A stretch of DNA of 64,000 nt from Rathayibacter oskolensis (GCF_900177245.1 NZ_FXBM01000001.1:434001-498000), one strand, 5' to 3'; positions 1 to 8,508 are shown, numbered from the stretch's first letter. The notes: generated by a model from the sequence alone, not told the origin. A program made the numbers and translations.

Positions 1-1
1 C

Positions 2-1018
2 CCCGCGACCACGGCGTCGGCGCGGGTCGTCCTCAGCGCCGTCTCGACCACCTCGGGCACGGTGGCCGGGGGCACGAGCGTCACCCTCTCGGGAGCGAAC
101 CTCGACGCCGTCGCGACCGTCCGCTTCGGCGACGCCGAGGGCAGCGTCGCCGTCGAGAACCCCGATCAGATCACCGTCACCGCGCCTCCCGCCTCCGGAG
201 AGGCCGAGGGCGTCGTCCCCGTCGCCTTCTTCGACTCCGACGGTCGGCCCATCACCTTCGACGCGGTCACGGACGAGGCCGCGGCGGTCACCGTCGACGG
301 CACTCCGGCCGAGGCCGTCCAGCCGGCGGTCGACACCGCTGCACCGGAGGCGACGGCACCGCCGGTGGAGGCCGACCCCGTCACCGCGCCCCCGGCGACC
401 GCACAGGCCACCGTCGAACCCGCCTCCGACCTCGAGGCGCCCGCCGCGACCGCCTCGCCGAGTCCGACGGCGACCGGCGTGCTGGCCACGACCAAGGTCG
501 TCGCCTCGGCCATCACCTTCGCCTACACCCCCGACCCGGCGATCGAGGCAGCCAAGGCCGAGGCGGCGCTCGCCGCGAGCCGGCTGGCCTCGCAGCTCGA
601 CTACCTCGAGACCTACTGGTCCGACTACAACTCCGCGCAGTACGGCGCGATCTCGGGCAACGACTGCGTCAACTTCGCGTCGCAGTCGCTCATCGCCCGC
701 GGCTGGGCGATGGACGGGGAGTGGAACTACTCCTCCACCGGCGGCTACAGCTCCGCGTGGGCGTCGTCCACCGCGTTCAACTCCTATCTGGCGGCGCACC
801 CGGAGCGGGCGACGCCGCTCTCGAACGCGCAGCGCGACCAGGTAGAGGTCGGCGACGTCGTGCAGTTCGACTGGGACGGCTCCGGCGACTGGGACCACAC
901 CGGCATCGTCACCGCCGTCGACGGCGACACGATCCTCTACTCCTCGCACACGGTCGACAACTTCGACCAGAGCATCGACTCGGCCTCGGCCGCGCGGATC
1001 ATGTTCTGGAGCGTCTGA
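2..1018 (+). CDS. Secreted IPT/TIG plus amidase-domain protein (5' partial)
   Basis: The reading frame is open to the left edge, so the start lies outside the window; a GTG at 62 would cut into a domain and is unlikely to be the start. The first ~80 residues read like an IPT/TIG immunoglobulin-like fold (TSGTVAGGTSVTLSGANL). A long Ala/Pro/Thr-rich linker follows. The last ~160 residues resemble the Amidase_6 (CHAP/NlpC-like) domain: NDCVNFASQSL carries the likely catalytic Cys and WDHTGIV the likely His. Such proteins usually act outside the cell on peptide or wall substrates. Substrate is unknown. The gene converges on the CsbD-like gene across a hairpin. Confidence 0.75.
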   Translation, partial: PATTASARVVLSAVSTTSGTVAGGTSVTLSGANLDAVATVRFGDAEGSVAVENPDQITVTAPPASGEAEGVVPVAFFDSDGRPITFDAVTDEAAAVTVDGTPAEAVQPAVDTAAPEATAPPVEADPVTAPPATAQATVEPASDLEAPAATASPSPTATGVLATTKVVASAITFAYTPDPAIEAAKAEAALAASRLASQLDYLETYWSDYNSAQYGAISGNDCVNFASQSLIARGWAMDGEWNYSSTGGYSSAWASSTAFNSYLAAHPERATPLSNAQRDQVEVGDVVQFDWDGSGDWDHTGIVTAVDGDTILYSSHTVDNFDQSIDSASAARIMFWSV

Positions 1019-1048
1019 CTCGAGGAGAAGGGGCCGCTCCACGAGAAA

Positions 1049-1078
1049 GGGCCGCCATCGCGTGTGCGATGACGGCCC
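1049..1078. terminator. Bidirectional terminator-like hairpin
   Basis: Arms GGGCCGCCATCGC and GCGATGACGGCCC pair with one mismatch around a four-base loop. It sits between the convergent amidase-domain and CsbD-like genes. There is no T tract. Confidence 0.55.
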
Positions 1079-1095
1079 CGACTGCTCGGAGAGGG

Positions 1096-1269
1096 TCAGT
1101 TCTTGAAGACGTCCTTGACGTCCTCGCCGACCTTCTTGGCCTGCGCCTTGGTCTGATCGGCCTGGCCCTCGGCCTCGAGGCGCTCGTTGTCGGTCAGCTT
1201 GCCGACCGCCTCCTTCGCCTTTCCGACCAGGTTCTCGGCGGTGTTGCGGATCTTGTCGTCTGCACCCAT
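1096..1269 (-). CDS. CsbD family stress protein
   Basis: A 57-residue, highly charged helical protein with the CsbD-like pattern GADDKIRNTAENLVGKAKE near the N-terminus. CsbD proteins are small general-stress proteins of unknown biochemical role. The start at 1269 is chosen because AGGAGC lies just upstream; a longer frame to 1359 lacks family resemblance in its extra 30 residues. It lies 96 bp downstream of the Asp23/AmaP operon on the same strand, so it could be a late gene of that operon or have its own promoter. Confidence 0.85.
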   Translation of the reverse strand: MGADDKIRNTAENLVGKAKEAVGKLTDNERLEAEGQADQTKAQAKKVGEDVKDVFKN

Positions 1270-1365
1270 GAGGGGCTCCTTCCGTTCGGTGGGATGGTCC
1301 TCCGGCGAGGTCCGCCGGAGGGGGATCATGCAGGTGCGGGTGGATCGCTCCACCGGCACCCGTGG

Positions 1366-1989
1366 TCACGCGACGCGGTCCTCCTTGGAGAACCCGGCGC
1401 GAGCGCTCGAGGCGACCTCGAGCACGACGGGGAGGCGGGCTCCGAGCAGGCGGTCGAGCTCGAGGACCTCCTGGTGCACGGAGTCGACCACGGCGCGCGG
1501 CGAGACGCCGGCGCGGGGGAGGACGCGGACCTTCAGCGCGGTGGCGGAGCCGTGGCGGAAGGCCGCCACGGTCACGTCGAGCAGGTCGGTCCGGCCGGCC
1601 AGCGCGTTCTCGAGCACGTCCTGCGCGAAGCCGGTGCCGATCTCGACGTCCCCGGCCGGTCCGTCGTCGCGACCGGAGTCGATGAGGACCGTCGCCGTCC
1701 GCCCGCGGCCGTGGGCCACGGCGAGGGCGATGCAGACGATGATCGCGAGCAGACAGAGTCCGACGATCGCGTACAGCGGCCAGAGCACGGCCGTGTCGCT
1801 CCAGGCGGTGCCGTCCTCCGGTGAGATCCGCGAGACGAGAGCCGCACCCTGGTCGGAGGCGAACGCCGACACGGCGTCGCGCACCGGCTGCGAGACGGCG
1901 ACGAGGACGAGTCCTGCCGCCACCGCGGCCAGCACGAGCCCGACGACGAAGAGGACGAGGCGGTTGACGAAGCGGTTGCTCGTGGTCAT
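1366..1989 (-). CDS. AmaP-like membrane protein of Asp23 locus
   Basis: 207 residues. Two hydrophobic segments (about 10-32 and 68-92) flank a ~35-residue external stretch, followed by a cytoplasmic C-terminal domain with a FRHGSATALKVRVLPRAG strand pattern. This topology and context match alkaline shock protein AmaP, the membrane anchor for Asp23 in Firmicutes; the actinobacterial version is a looser match. Its start codon overlaps the stop of the upstream DUF6286-like gene by one base (TGATG), indicating translational coupling as the last gene of the leftward operon. Confidence 0.65.
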   Translation of the reverse strand: MTTSNRFVNRLVLFVVGLVLAAVAAGLVLVAVSQPVRDAVSAFASDQGAALVSRISPEDGTAWSDTAVLWPLYAIVGLCLLAIIVCIALAVAHGRGRTATVLIDSGRDDGPAGDVEIGTGFAQDVLENALAGRTDLLDVTVAAFRHGSATALKVRVLPRAGVSPRAVVDSVHQEVLELDRLLGARLPVVLEVASSARAGFSKEDRVA

Positions 1990-2588
1990 CAGATCCTCCC
2001 GGACTCGGCGATGCGGACGGAGGCCCGCGTCGAGGGCTGTGGTGCGATGCGGGTGAGCTCCTCGTCGATCGCCGTCTGGACGGCGTCGCGGTCGACGGCG
2101 ATCCCGGAGGCGGGAGTGAGCTCGACGACAGCGGTGCGCCGGCCGAGCGACGCACTGGTGTCCTCGCGACGGGAGCGGGCGACCGTCCGGGCGGAGCGGG
2201 CGAGCGCCGAGGCGATCACGCCGTCGTCGACGACCACCGCGAGGCGGTCGTCCTCGATGGTGTGGCGGGCTCGGTGGCCCGGCGCGAGAGCGAGCACCAG
2301 GAGGATCAGCGCGAGGACGGCGATCCCCACGGCGAGGGCGATGAGCGCGGCCGTGGCGAAGCCGGCGACCCCGACCAGGGCGGCCAGGAGCGCCGACGGT
2401 GCGATCAGCAGGGCGGGGGCGCCGAACACGGCGAGCACCGCCTCGGTCCCGACGTAGGCGGCGACCAGAGCGATCAGCACCAGGACGACGATCTGCGCGG
2501 CCGAGCGCGAGCGGTGGGTCTCGCGTCGGAGGAAGCGCCGGTAGCGCGCCTCCGGTGCGGCGTCGCGCTGCGGGGCTGCGGGGCTCAT
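1989..2588 (-). CDS. DUF6286-like membrane protein
   Basis: 199 residues. A basic N-terminus (RYRRFLRRETHRSRSAAQ) precedes two or three hydrophobic segments (about 30-57 and 68-108), then a soluble C-terminal domain with HTIEDDRLAVVVDDGVIAS. Proteins of this shape, often labelled DUF6286, accompany Asp23 genes in actinobacteria; the function is unknown. Its ATG overlaps the previous gene's stop (ATGA at 2585-2588) and its own stop overlaps the AmaP-like start, so it is inside a tight operon. Confidence 0.6.
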   Translation of the reverse strand: MSPAAPQRDAAPEARYRRFLRRETHRSRSAAQIVVLVLIALVAAYVGTEAVLAVFGAPALLIAPSALLAALVGVAGFATAALIALAVGIAVLALILLVLALAPGHRARHTIEDDRLAVVVDDGVIASALARSARTVARSRREDTSASLGRRTAVVELTPASGIAVDRDAVQTAIDEELTRIAPQPSTRASVRIAESGRI

Positions 2589-2965
2589 GCGACTCTCCTC
2601 GTGGTTCGGGTGCGGGTGCCGGTCACCCGGATGTCGACCCGGGTGACGGTGCGACCGGTGAGAGCCTCCATGCGGGAGGCGATGCGGGCGCGATCACGGT
2701 GCAGCCGGTCGAGGACGCTTCCGCCCGGCGATCCGGGAGCGGCCGAGAGCGGCGGCTCGAGGACCACCGGGGTGGTGATCGCGAGGGCGAGGCCGCCGCG
2801 GTCGTCCGAGAGGTGGACGCGGATCGCGGAGACCTCCACGTCCAGCTCCTCGTGCGCGATCGCCAGGGCGGTGCGCTCGATGGAGCGGACGGTGATGGTG
2901 ACGGTGCCCGCCACGGGAGTCGGCGCCGTCCGGGTGTCTCGGCGCGCGTCGAGAGCGGTGGTCAT
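2585..2965 (-). CDS. Hypothetical protein of Asp23 operon
   Basis: 126 residues without a membrane segment. The central part (GTVTITVRSIERTALAIA) and the end (RTVTRVDIRVTG) alternate hydrophobic and charged residues as in Asp23/Gls24 beta-strands, so it may be a divergent Asp23-like domain; this is inference. A longer frame extends to 3247 but would cross the upstream DUF2273-like gene, so the ATG at 2965 is used; it lies 8 bp after the neighbour's stop. It is third in the leftward operon. Confidence 0.6.
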   Translation of the reverse strand: MTTALDARRDTRTAPTPVAGTVTITVRSIERTALAIAHEELDVEVSAIRVHLSDDRGGLALAITTPVVLEPPLSAAPGSPGGSVLDRLHRDRARIASRMEALTGRTVTRVDIRVTGTRTRTTRRVA

Positions 2966-2973
2966 CGGTTCTC

Positions 2974-3201
2974 CTAGCGGGAGGTCGTGCGCCCGCGGAA
3001 CACGTCCACGAGGCTCTGCACGTCGAGCGATCCGTCGAGCATCCGCACGATCAGGACGCCGAGGGCCATGAACACGGCCGTGAGGACGAAGCCCCAGAAG
3101 CCGAAGAGCAGGGCCGCGAAGGCGAGGATCGCGCCGATGACGACTCCGAGCACGGTGCTGCGGCTCGCCGGGGCGGGGGTCGGGATGCGGGGGTCGCTCA
3201 T
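2974..3201 (-). CDS. Small DUF2273-like membrane protein
   Basis: 75 residues with two closely spaced hydrophobic helices (about 17-35 and 37-52) and a short basic tail. DUF2273-type small membrane proteins are standard partners in Asp23/AmaP loci, probably helping to tether Asp23 to the membrane. The start overlaps the asp23-like stop by four bases (ATGA at 3198-3201), supporting co-transcription and coupled translation. Confidence 0.65.
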   Translation of the reverse strand: MSDPRIPTPAPASRSTVLGVVIGAILAFAALLFGFWGFVLTAVFMALGVLIVRMLDGSLDVQSLVDVFRGRTTSR

Positions 3202-3680
3202 CGGACGCGGCTCTCGGCCTCGGTGTCGGTGTCGTCCTTGTCGTCACCGGGGATGTGCACGTCGACGATGGCGACGTTGATCTCGGCGACGCTCATGCCG
3301 ACCAGGTCGGTGATCGCCTCGGCGACGGCGGCGCGCACGGAGTCGGCCACGGACTGCATCGGGACGGGGTACTCGACGACGAGGGTGACGTCGACGGCGA
3401 CCTGGGTCTCGCCGACCTCGACGCGGACGCCCTGGGCGTGGTCGTTGCCGCCGACCGCCTGGCGGATCGCACCGAAGGCGCGGGAGGCGTTGTTGCCGAG
3501 GGCGAAGACTCCGGCGACCTCGCGGGCCGCGATGCCGGCGACCTTCGCGATGACGGCGTTGTCGATGATCGTCTTGCCCTGCGCGACGCCCGAGGCGGTG
3601 CTGCTGCCGAGGGTCGTGACGGTCTCGACGCCGGTCTTGTCGACGCGGGGGGTGGCGGGGGTGCGCGTGCTGTCGCTCAT
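3198..3680 (-). CDS. Asp23/Gls24 family envelope stress response protein
   Basis: 160 residues. After a disordered N-terminus, the Asp23/Gls24 domain starts at about residue 35 (GKTIIDNAVIAKVAGIAAREV), continues through GVRVEVGETQVAVDVTLVVEY and ends in INVAIVDVHI. Asp23 proteins form membrane-associated assemblies that modulate the envelope-stress response. It is the first gene of a five-gene leftward operon and is divergent from a sigma-factor operon with a second Asp23-like protein, suggesting joint control from the 210-bp intergenic region. Confidence 0.9.
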   Translation of the reverse strand: MSDSTRTPATPRVDKTGVETVTTLGSSTASGVAQGKTIIDNAVIAKVAGIAAREVAGVFALGNNASRAFGAIRQAVGGNDHAQGVRVEVGETQVAVDVTLVVEYPVPMQSVADSVRAAVAEAITDLVGMSVAEINVAIVDVHIPGDDKDDTDTEAESRVR

Positions 3681-3890
3681 GATGACTCCTGTGACGTCGT
3701 GGGGGCCGACTGCTGCGAGCGGCCCGGGTCGGTGAGCCCGCCGGATTCTCCGATGGGCTGTGCTTTCATGAGTGAGACGGAGGCCGGAGGGTGTTCGTCA
3801 CGGTGCGGATCGGTGTTTTTCCTGACCGTTGCCTGACAACGTCGGAGGGCCGATCGGGTCCTCGGGGCGACCGGAGTGAGGGGGAGCACG

Positions 3891-4439
3891 GTGCACGGAC
3901 TGGAGACGGCGAGCGACGCGCTGCTCGCCGAGCGCTCCGCCGAGGGCGACGTGCGCGCGTTCGAGGTGCTGGTCAAGAGGCACCAGTCGATCCTCCGCGC
4001 CTATGCCTGGCGCCTCACGGGATCGCAGGCCGACGCCTCCGACGCGGTGCAGAACGCGCTGATCACCGCGTGGGCCCAGCTCCCGCAGCTGAAGGAGCCC
4101 GCGAGCGTCCGGAGCTGGATGATGCGCATCGTGAGCCGGTCGAGCGTCGATCTGCTGAGGCAGCGCCGGCCGACCGACGACGTCGACGCCGTCGAGCACC
4201 CGCCGGCGCGGGAGCCGGGGCCCTTCGAGGCCGCCGAGCAGAGCGACGCGATGAGAGCGCTGGCCCACGCGCTGTCCGAGCTGCCGGAATCGCAGCGGCA
4301 GTGCTGGCTGCTCCGCGAGGTCGGCGGAGAATCGTACGGAGAGATCGCCGAGCACCTCGGGATCACCGTCACCGCCGTGCGCGGGAAGCTCGCACGGGCA
4401 CGGGAGTCGCTGGTCGTTGCGATGGAGGACTGGCGATGA
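3891..4439 (+). CDS. ECF-type RNA polymerase sigma factor
   Basis: 182 residues with sigma-70 region 2 (HQSILRAYAWRLTG, then DAVQNALITAWAQLP) and region 4 (LPESQRQCWLLREVGG followed by a helix-turn-helix ending VRGKLARARESL). The GTG at 3891 is chosen because GAGGGGGAG lies at a suitable distance; an in-frame GTG at 3876 overlaps that ribosome site. No anti-sigma zinc protein follows. Instead an Asp23-like gene begins 13 bp downstream, so sigma and envelope-stress genes look co-expressed. The sigma factor probably controls both divergent operons (inference). Confidence 0.85.
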   Translation: MHGLETASDALLAERSAEGDVRAFEVLVKRHQSILRAYAWRLTGSQADASDAVQNALITAWAQLPQLKEPASVRSWMMRIVSRSSVDLLRQRRPTDDVDAVEHPPAREPGPFEAAEQSDAMRALAHALSELPESQRQCWLLREVGGESYGEIAEHLGITVTAVRGKLARARESLVVAMEDWR

Positions 4440-4452
4440 GGGAGCAGGTGCG

Positions 4453-5118
4453 ATGAACGCCGACGAGACGCCGGACGCCGGCGGGCGGCCGGTCGGAGCC
4501 GGGCCCGGTGACGCGCTCGACGCGGTGACACCCGCCGCGGGCACGCCGGAGGCCGCTCCGCAGGACGAGCGCGGCATCGACGAGCTGAGCGACTACCTTG
4601 ATCGCGGGCGCCTCCCCTACGACCCCGTGATCGAGGAGTCGCCGGAGTACCGCCGCACGCTGCGCGCACTGGAGCGCGTCCGCACCCTCTCGGGCGCCCT
4701 CATCGACGACGACGCCGAGCGGCTGCCCGTGCCCGAGGAGAGCTGGTTCGGCTCGATCCTGTCGCAGGCCAGGAGGGAGGCGCGCGCCGGTCGCGACATC
4801 CCGCTGGCGAGCGTCGAGCCCGACGTCTCGCTCACGATCACCGAGGGCGCGGTCCGCGGTCTCGTGCGCGAAGCGGGCGACAGCGTCTCCGGCGTCCTCG
4901 TCGGCCGCTGCCGCCTCCTCGGCGACATCGACGAGGCCGGCTCCGACGTCGTGGTCGAGGTGACGATCTCGGTCTTCTGGGGCGTGCCCATCGCCGAGGC
5001 GGCCCGGCAGGTCCGCGAGCGCATCCACTCCCGCCTGCTGACGCAGACCGAGCTGCGCGTCACCACCATCGACGTGCGGGTCGAGGACGTCTACCTCCCC
5101 GGATCGGAGGAGTCGTGA
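4453..5118 (+). CDS. Asp23/Gls24-like envelope protein
   Basis: 221 residues. The N-terminal ~130 residues are acidic and variable. The C-terminal third (ITEGAVRGLVREAGDSVSGV, then DVVVEVTISVFWG, ending TTIDVRVEDVYLP) has the strand/helix order of the Asp23/Gls24 fold. The ATG at 4453 follows an AGGGAGCAG ribosome site; the longer frame to 4417 would overlap the sigma gene. It shares a four-base GTGA overlap with the next gene. The N-terminal segment (DELSDYLDRGRLPYDPVIEE) resembles that of small actinobacterial proteins encoded after sigma factors, so an anti-sigma-like role is possible but not shown. Confidence 0.7.
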   Translation: MNADETPDAGGRPVGAGPGDALDAVTPAAGTPEAAPQDERGIDELSDYLDRGRLPYDPVIEESPEYRRTLRALERVRTLSGALIDDDAERLPVPEESWFGSILSQARREARAGRDIPLASVEPDVSLTITEGAVRGLVREAGDSVSGVLVGRCRLLGDIDEAGSDVVVEVTISVFWGVPIAEAARQVRERIHSRLLTQTELRVTTIDVRVEDVYLPGSEES

Positions 5119-5510
5119 TCGGCGCGGGCGGCCGGGTCGCCGAGCGGGAGCCGAGCGCGTCGGCGGTGATCGGCGCGCTCCTCACCACCCTCGAGGGAGT
5201 CGCCCTCCTCGTGCCCGCCCGGGCCGAGGTGCGCGACGTGCTCGCCCACGCGGCGACGGCGCTCACCCCCACCGGCCTGCCTCTCGCGGAGGGTCGGCTC
5301 GGGACTGCGTCGGGCGGCACCTTCGCCGAGCCGGTCCTCGTGCGGATCTCGGGCGAGGAGGTGTCGGTCGCGGTCGACGTCTGCGTGCGCGCCGACTCGT
5401 CGGCCCCGGACGTCGCCCGCGCCGTCGGCTCCGCGGTGCGCGAGTGGTGCGTCGTCGAGCATCCGCAGCGTCGCGCAAGGGTCACCGTGCGGATCGCCGC
5501 GGTCGACTGA
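5115..5510 (+). CDS. Hypothetical protein, Asp23-associated
   Basis: 131 residues. It starts with a GTG that overlaps the upstream stop (GTGA), so it is the last gene of the sigma/Asp23 operon. The alternating pattern VLVRISGEEVSVAVDVCV and the terminal RARVTVRIAAVD resemble the strand pairs of Asp23-type domains, suggesting a further divergent member. No catalytic motif and no membrane segment were seen. Confidence 0.6.
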   Translation: MIGAGGRVAEREPSASAVIGALLTTLEGVALLVPARAEVRDVLAHAATALTPTGLPLAEGRLGTASGGTFAEPVLVRISGEEVSVAVDVCVRADSSAPDVARAVGSAVREWCVVEHPQRRARVTVRIAAVD

Positions 5511-5523
5511 CCGGGGGTGGCCC

Positions 5524-6465
5524 TCAGCCGGCCGAGGTCTCGTGCTCGTCGAGGAACGCCTCGGTCTCGGCGGCCGTCGGTGCCGAGACCGCCGCTCCCT
5601 CGCGGGTGACCGAGATCGCCGCGGCGGCCGTCGCCCAGCGCACGAGCGGCAGCAGCGCCTCCGGGTCGCCGAGGTCGGGAGCGAGCGCGGCGAGGCGGGC
5701 CGCGAAGGCTCCGCAGAACGTGTCACCGGCTCCGGTCGTGTCGACAGCTCGCACGCGGAACGCGGGTGCGACGAGCGGCTCGCGGTCGCGGGCGGCGACG
5801 ACGACGCCGTCGGCTCCGAGCGTCACGAGCACGAGCGGGACGAGCGCGGTGAGCGCGACGGCCAGCGCGGTGTCGTCGCCCGCTCCGATGCCCCGTTCCG
5901 ACCCGAGCTCGCGCGCCTCGTGCTCGTTCACGATCAGCACGTCGAGCTCGGCGAGCAGCTCGTCGGGCAGGCGGCCGATCGGAGCGGCGTTCAGGATCGT
6001 CCGCGTCCCCGCGGCGCGGGCCGCCCGTGCGGCGTCGAGAACGGCGGGCAGGGGGATCTCGAGCTGCAGGAGGAGCGCGGACGCGCCGCCGATGAGCGCC
6101 CGCTCCTCGTCGGTCAGCCCGGTGAGCGAGGCGTTCGCACCGGAGTCGACCACGATCGCGTTCTCGCCCGCGTCGTCGACCGTGATCTGCGCGGTGCCCG
6201 TCCGCGCGTCGCCCCGCCGCGCGTGCAGCTCGAGCGGCTCCTCGGCCAGGACCGCCGCGAGCTCGTCGCCCGCGGCGTCGCGGCCGAGGCTGGTGACGAA
6301 CGCCGTGCCCGCCGTGGTGCGGGCGGCGGCGACGGCCTGGTTCAGGCCCTTGCCGCCGGGGAACGTGCGGTAGTCGAGGGCGAGCACCGTCTCGCCCGGT
6401 GCGGGGATGCGGGTCACGCGGTGGACGTGGTCGAGATTGGCGCTTCCGAGGACGACGAGGGGCAT
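5524..6465 (-). CDS. rbsK: Ribokinase-family (PfkB) carbohydrate kinase
   Basis: 313 residues, the usual ribokinase length. The N-terminal GSANLDHVHRV strand and FPGGKGLNQAVAAAR substrate-binding motif, the central NAAPIGRLPDELLAELDVLIVNE and the C-terminal DTTGAGDTFCGAF signature (anion hole and catalytic Asp) are all present. It probably phosphorylates ribose or a related sugar to feed the pentose phosphate pathway. It stands alone and is divergent from the aldo/keto reductase across a 65-bp promoter region. No ribose transporter is nearby, so the exact substrate is open. Confidence 0.85.
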   Translation of the reverse strand: MPLVVLGSANLDHVHRVTRIPAPGETVLALDYRTFPGGKGLNQAVAAARTTAGTAFVTSLGRDAAGDELAAVLAEEPLELHARRGDARTGTAQITVDDAGENAIVVDSGANASLTGLTDEERALIGGASALLLQLEIPLPAVLDAARAARAAGTRTILNAAPIGRLPDELLAELDVLIVNEHEARELGSERGIGAGDDTALAVALTALVPLVLVTLGADGVVVAARDREPLVAPAFRVRAVDTTGAGDTFCGAFAARLAALAPDLGDPEALLPLVRWATAAAAISVTREGAAVSAPTAAETEAFLDEHETSAG

Positions 6466-6530
6466 GCCCTCGACGTTAGGGCACGCGCAAGGGGGCTCCG
6501 CGTGATCCCGCGCGCACCTACGGTGGAGGC

Positions 6531-7517
6531 ATGGACACTCGAATTCTCGGCCGCACCGGTGCGCCCGTCTCCGTCGTCGGCCTCGGAACCTGGCAGCTCG
6601 GTGCCGACTGGGGGGACGTCGCCGAGAGCGACGCCCTCGCGATCCTCGACGCCGCAGTGGAGTCGGGAGTCACCCTGTTCGACACCGCCGACGTCTACGG
6701 GGACGGGCGCAGCGAGCGCACCATCGGCGCCTATCGCGCGGCGCACCCCGACGCCGACGTCTTCGTCGCCACCAAGATGGGCCGCCGGGTCGAGCAGGTC
6801 CCGTCGAACTACGTGCTCGAGAACTTCCGCGCCTGGACCGACCGCTCCCGCGCGAACCTCGGCGTCGACACGCTCGACCTCGTGCAGCTGCACTGCCCGC
6901 CCACCTCGGTCTACTCCGACGACGCCGTCTTCGACGCTCTCGACACCCTCGTCGCCGAGGGCGCCGTCGCCGCCTACGGCGTCTCGGTCGAGCGCACGGA
7001 GGAGGCGCTCACCGCAATCGCCCGCCCGAACGTCGCGAGCGTGCAGATCATCCTCAACGCGTTCCGCCTCAAGCCGCTCGACGAGGTGCTGCCGGCCGCC
7101 CGCGAGGCGGGCGTCGGGATCCTCGCGCGCGTCCCGCTCGCCTCGGGGCTGCTCAGCGGCCGGTACACGACCGAGACCACCTTCGCCGCCGACGACCACC
7201 GGAACTACAACCGCGACGGGTCCGCGTTCGACGTGGGCGAGACGTTCTCGGGCGTCGACTTCGCGACCGGAGTCGAGGCCGCCCAGGAGTTCTCGCGTCT
7301 CGCCGCCGACCACGGACTCGCCCCGGCCACCGCCGCGCTCGCCTGGATCATCCAGCAGAGCGGAGTCACCGCCGTCATCCCCGGCGCCCGCTCGGTCGAG
7401 CAGGCCCGCGCGAACGCCACCGCCTCCGACGCGGCTCCGCTCGGCCCGGCCTTCATGGAGTCCGTCAACGCCCTCTACGACACCCACTTCCGCCCGACGG
7501 TCCACCCCCGCTGGTAG
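6531..7517 (+). CDS. Aldo/keto reductase
   Basis: 328 residues. The family opening LGRTGAPVSVVGLGTWQLG is followed by the catalytic tetrad Asp/Tyr (FDTADVYGDGRSE), Lys (VATKMGR) and His (LVQLHCPP). The NADPH-binding C-terminus shows IPGARSVEQARANA. These TIM-barrel enzymes reduce aldehydes or ketones; the sequence is closest to the general oxidoreductase (YajO/Tas-like) group. The substrate is not predictable. It is monocistronic and followed by a long palindrome at 7529. Confidence 0.9.
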   Translation: MDTRILGRTGAPVSVVGLGTWQLGADWGDVAESDALAILDAAVESGVTLFDTADVYGDGRSERTIGAYRAAHPDADVFVATKMGRRVEQVPSNYVLENFRAWTDRSRANLGVDTLDLVQLHCPPTSVYSDDAVFDALDTLVAEGAVAAYGVSVERTEEALTAIARPNVASVQIILNAFRLKPLDEVLPAAREAGVGILARVPLASGLLSGRYTTETTFAADDHRNYNRDGSAFDVGETFSGVDFATGVEAAQEFSRLAADHGLAPATAALAWIIQQSGVTAVIPGARSVEQARANATASDAAPLGPAFMESVNALYDTHFRPTVHPRW

Positions 7518-7528
7518 CGCCCCCCAGC

Positions 7529-7590
7529 GCTGAGATGCCCGGAAGGGCTCGTCCTCCTCCCCGAGAACGAGCCCTTTCGGGCATCTCAGC
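7529..7590. repeat. Long intergenic palindrome, copy 1
   Basis: Left arm GCTGAGATGCCCGGAAGGGC plus TCGT and right arm ACGA plus GCCCTTTCGGGCATCTCAGC are almost perfectly complementary around a short CT-rich centre. It can form a ~25-bp hairpin after the aldo/keto reductase and could act as a terminator. A closely related palindrome lies at 8505-8564, so this is a repeat family and not only a local terminator. Confidence 0.8.
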
Positions 7591-7638
7591 GGGGGCTGTG
7601 GAGAGTTCTGAGCATCGGAACGGGGCAGGCGTCAGCAT

Positions 7639-8508
7639 GTGGGCGTGACAGCTGACCTTCCCGAGGGTGTGTTCCGGGTGTCGGAGGGGTACGCCGCCGG
7701 CGCGACGAGAGCTGCGATGCGCGCGGTCGTGGCGCCGGTGCGCGGAGTCCGCACGGTACGGCCGGCGACCACTCTCGCTGATCGGTGCTCAGCTCTCCTG
7801 TATCGGCTCGGGAGGGAGGCCTTCGTCTGCGGCCCGACGGCCGCGCTGCTCTGGGGTGCTCCACTCGAGCTCCGGTGGGAGCGACGCGAGGAGATCGACG
7901 TCGCCGTCGCGTCCCCGCTGCGTGCCCCGCACGCCACCGGCATCGCCGGACGGTCCCTCGCCCTCGATCCCTCCATCGACGTGCTGTCGTACCCGCTCGG
8001 GCGGCTGACGACGCCGGCACGCACCTGGTGCGACCTCGGCGTCGTCCTCGAGCTGCCGGACCTCGTCGCCGTAGGCGACCATCTCCTGCACCGGGGGATC
8101 TGCACCGCGGAGGCGCTCCACGACGCGGTGGAGCGCTACCGCTCCCGGCGAGGCCTCCGCAGGCTCCGACAGGCGCTGGGCCTCCTCGATGCTCGAGCCG
8201 AGTCGAGACCCGAGAGCCTCGTCCGCGTCGCTCTCGTCCTCGCCGGGGTCCAGGGGATCGAGGCGAACGTCGAGATCTACGACAACGCGGTGTTCCTCGG
8301 ACGAGTGGACCTCTGCATCGCCCGCGCCCGGGTGATCGTCGAGTACCACGGCGACTACCACAGGGTGGAGCGCGACCGCTGGCGCCGCGACCGCGCCCGG
8401 ATCGGTCGCCTCCGCGCCGCCGGCTGGTTCGTCATCGAGCTCACAGGCGACGACCTCGCCGACCTCGCGTCCGTCGTCGCGCAGGTCCAGACGGCCATCC
8501 GACGCTGA
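7639..8508 (+). CDS. DUF559-type protein with AbiEi-like N-terminus
   Basis: 289 residues. The C-terminal part (FLGRVDLCIARARVIVEYHG, then RDRARIGRLRAAGWFVIELT) matches the DUF559/Vsr-like endonuclease fold, where D and E of the first strand pair are candidate catalytic residues. The N-terminal and middle parts resemble the AbiEi-type DNA-binding region common in actinobacterial hypotheticals (EAFVCGPTAALLWGAPLEL). Nuclease activity is inference. Starts at 7639 or 7645 (both GTG) are equally possible; no good ribosome site is visible. The gene is bracketed by two related palindromes. Confidence 0.65.
   Translation: MGVTADLPEGVFRVSEGYAAGATRAAMRAVVAPVRGVRTVRPATTLADRCSALLYRLGREAFVCGPTAALLWGAPLELRWERREEIDVAVASPLRAPHATGIAGRSLALDPSIDVLSYPLGRLTTPARTWCDLGVVLELPDLVAVGDHLLHRGICTAEALHDAVERYRSRRGLRRLRQALGLLDARAESRPESLVRVALVLAGVQGIEANVEIYDNAVFLGRVDLCIARARVIVEYHGDYHRVERDRWRRDRARIGRLRAAGWFVIELTGDDLADLASVVAQVQTAIRR

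Noticed and set aside
2585-3247. A 220-codon version of the 126-residue Asp23-operon protein
   Set aside because: It would overlap almost all of the DUF2273-like gene; the extra N-terminus is Pro/Arg-rich frame-shifted sequence.
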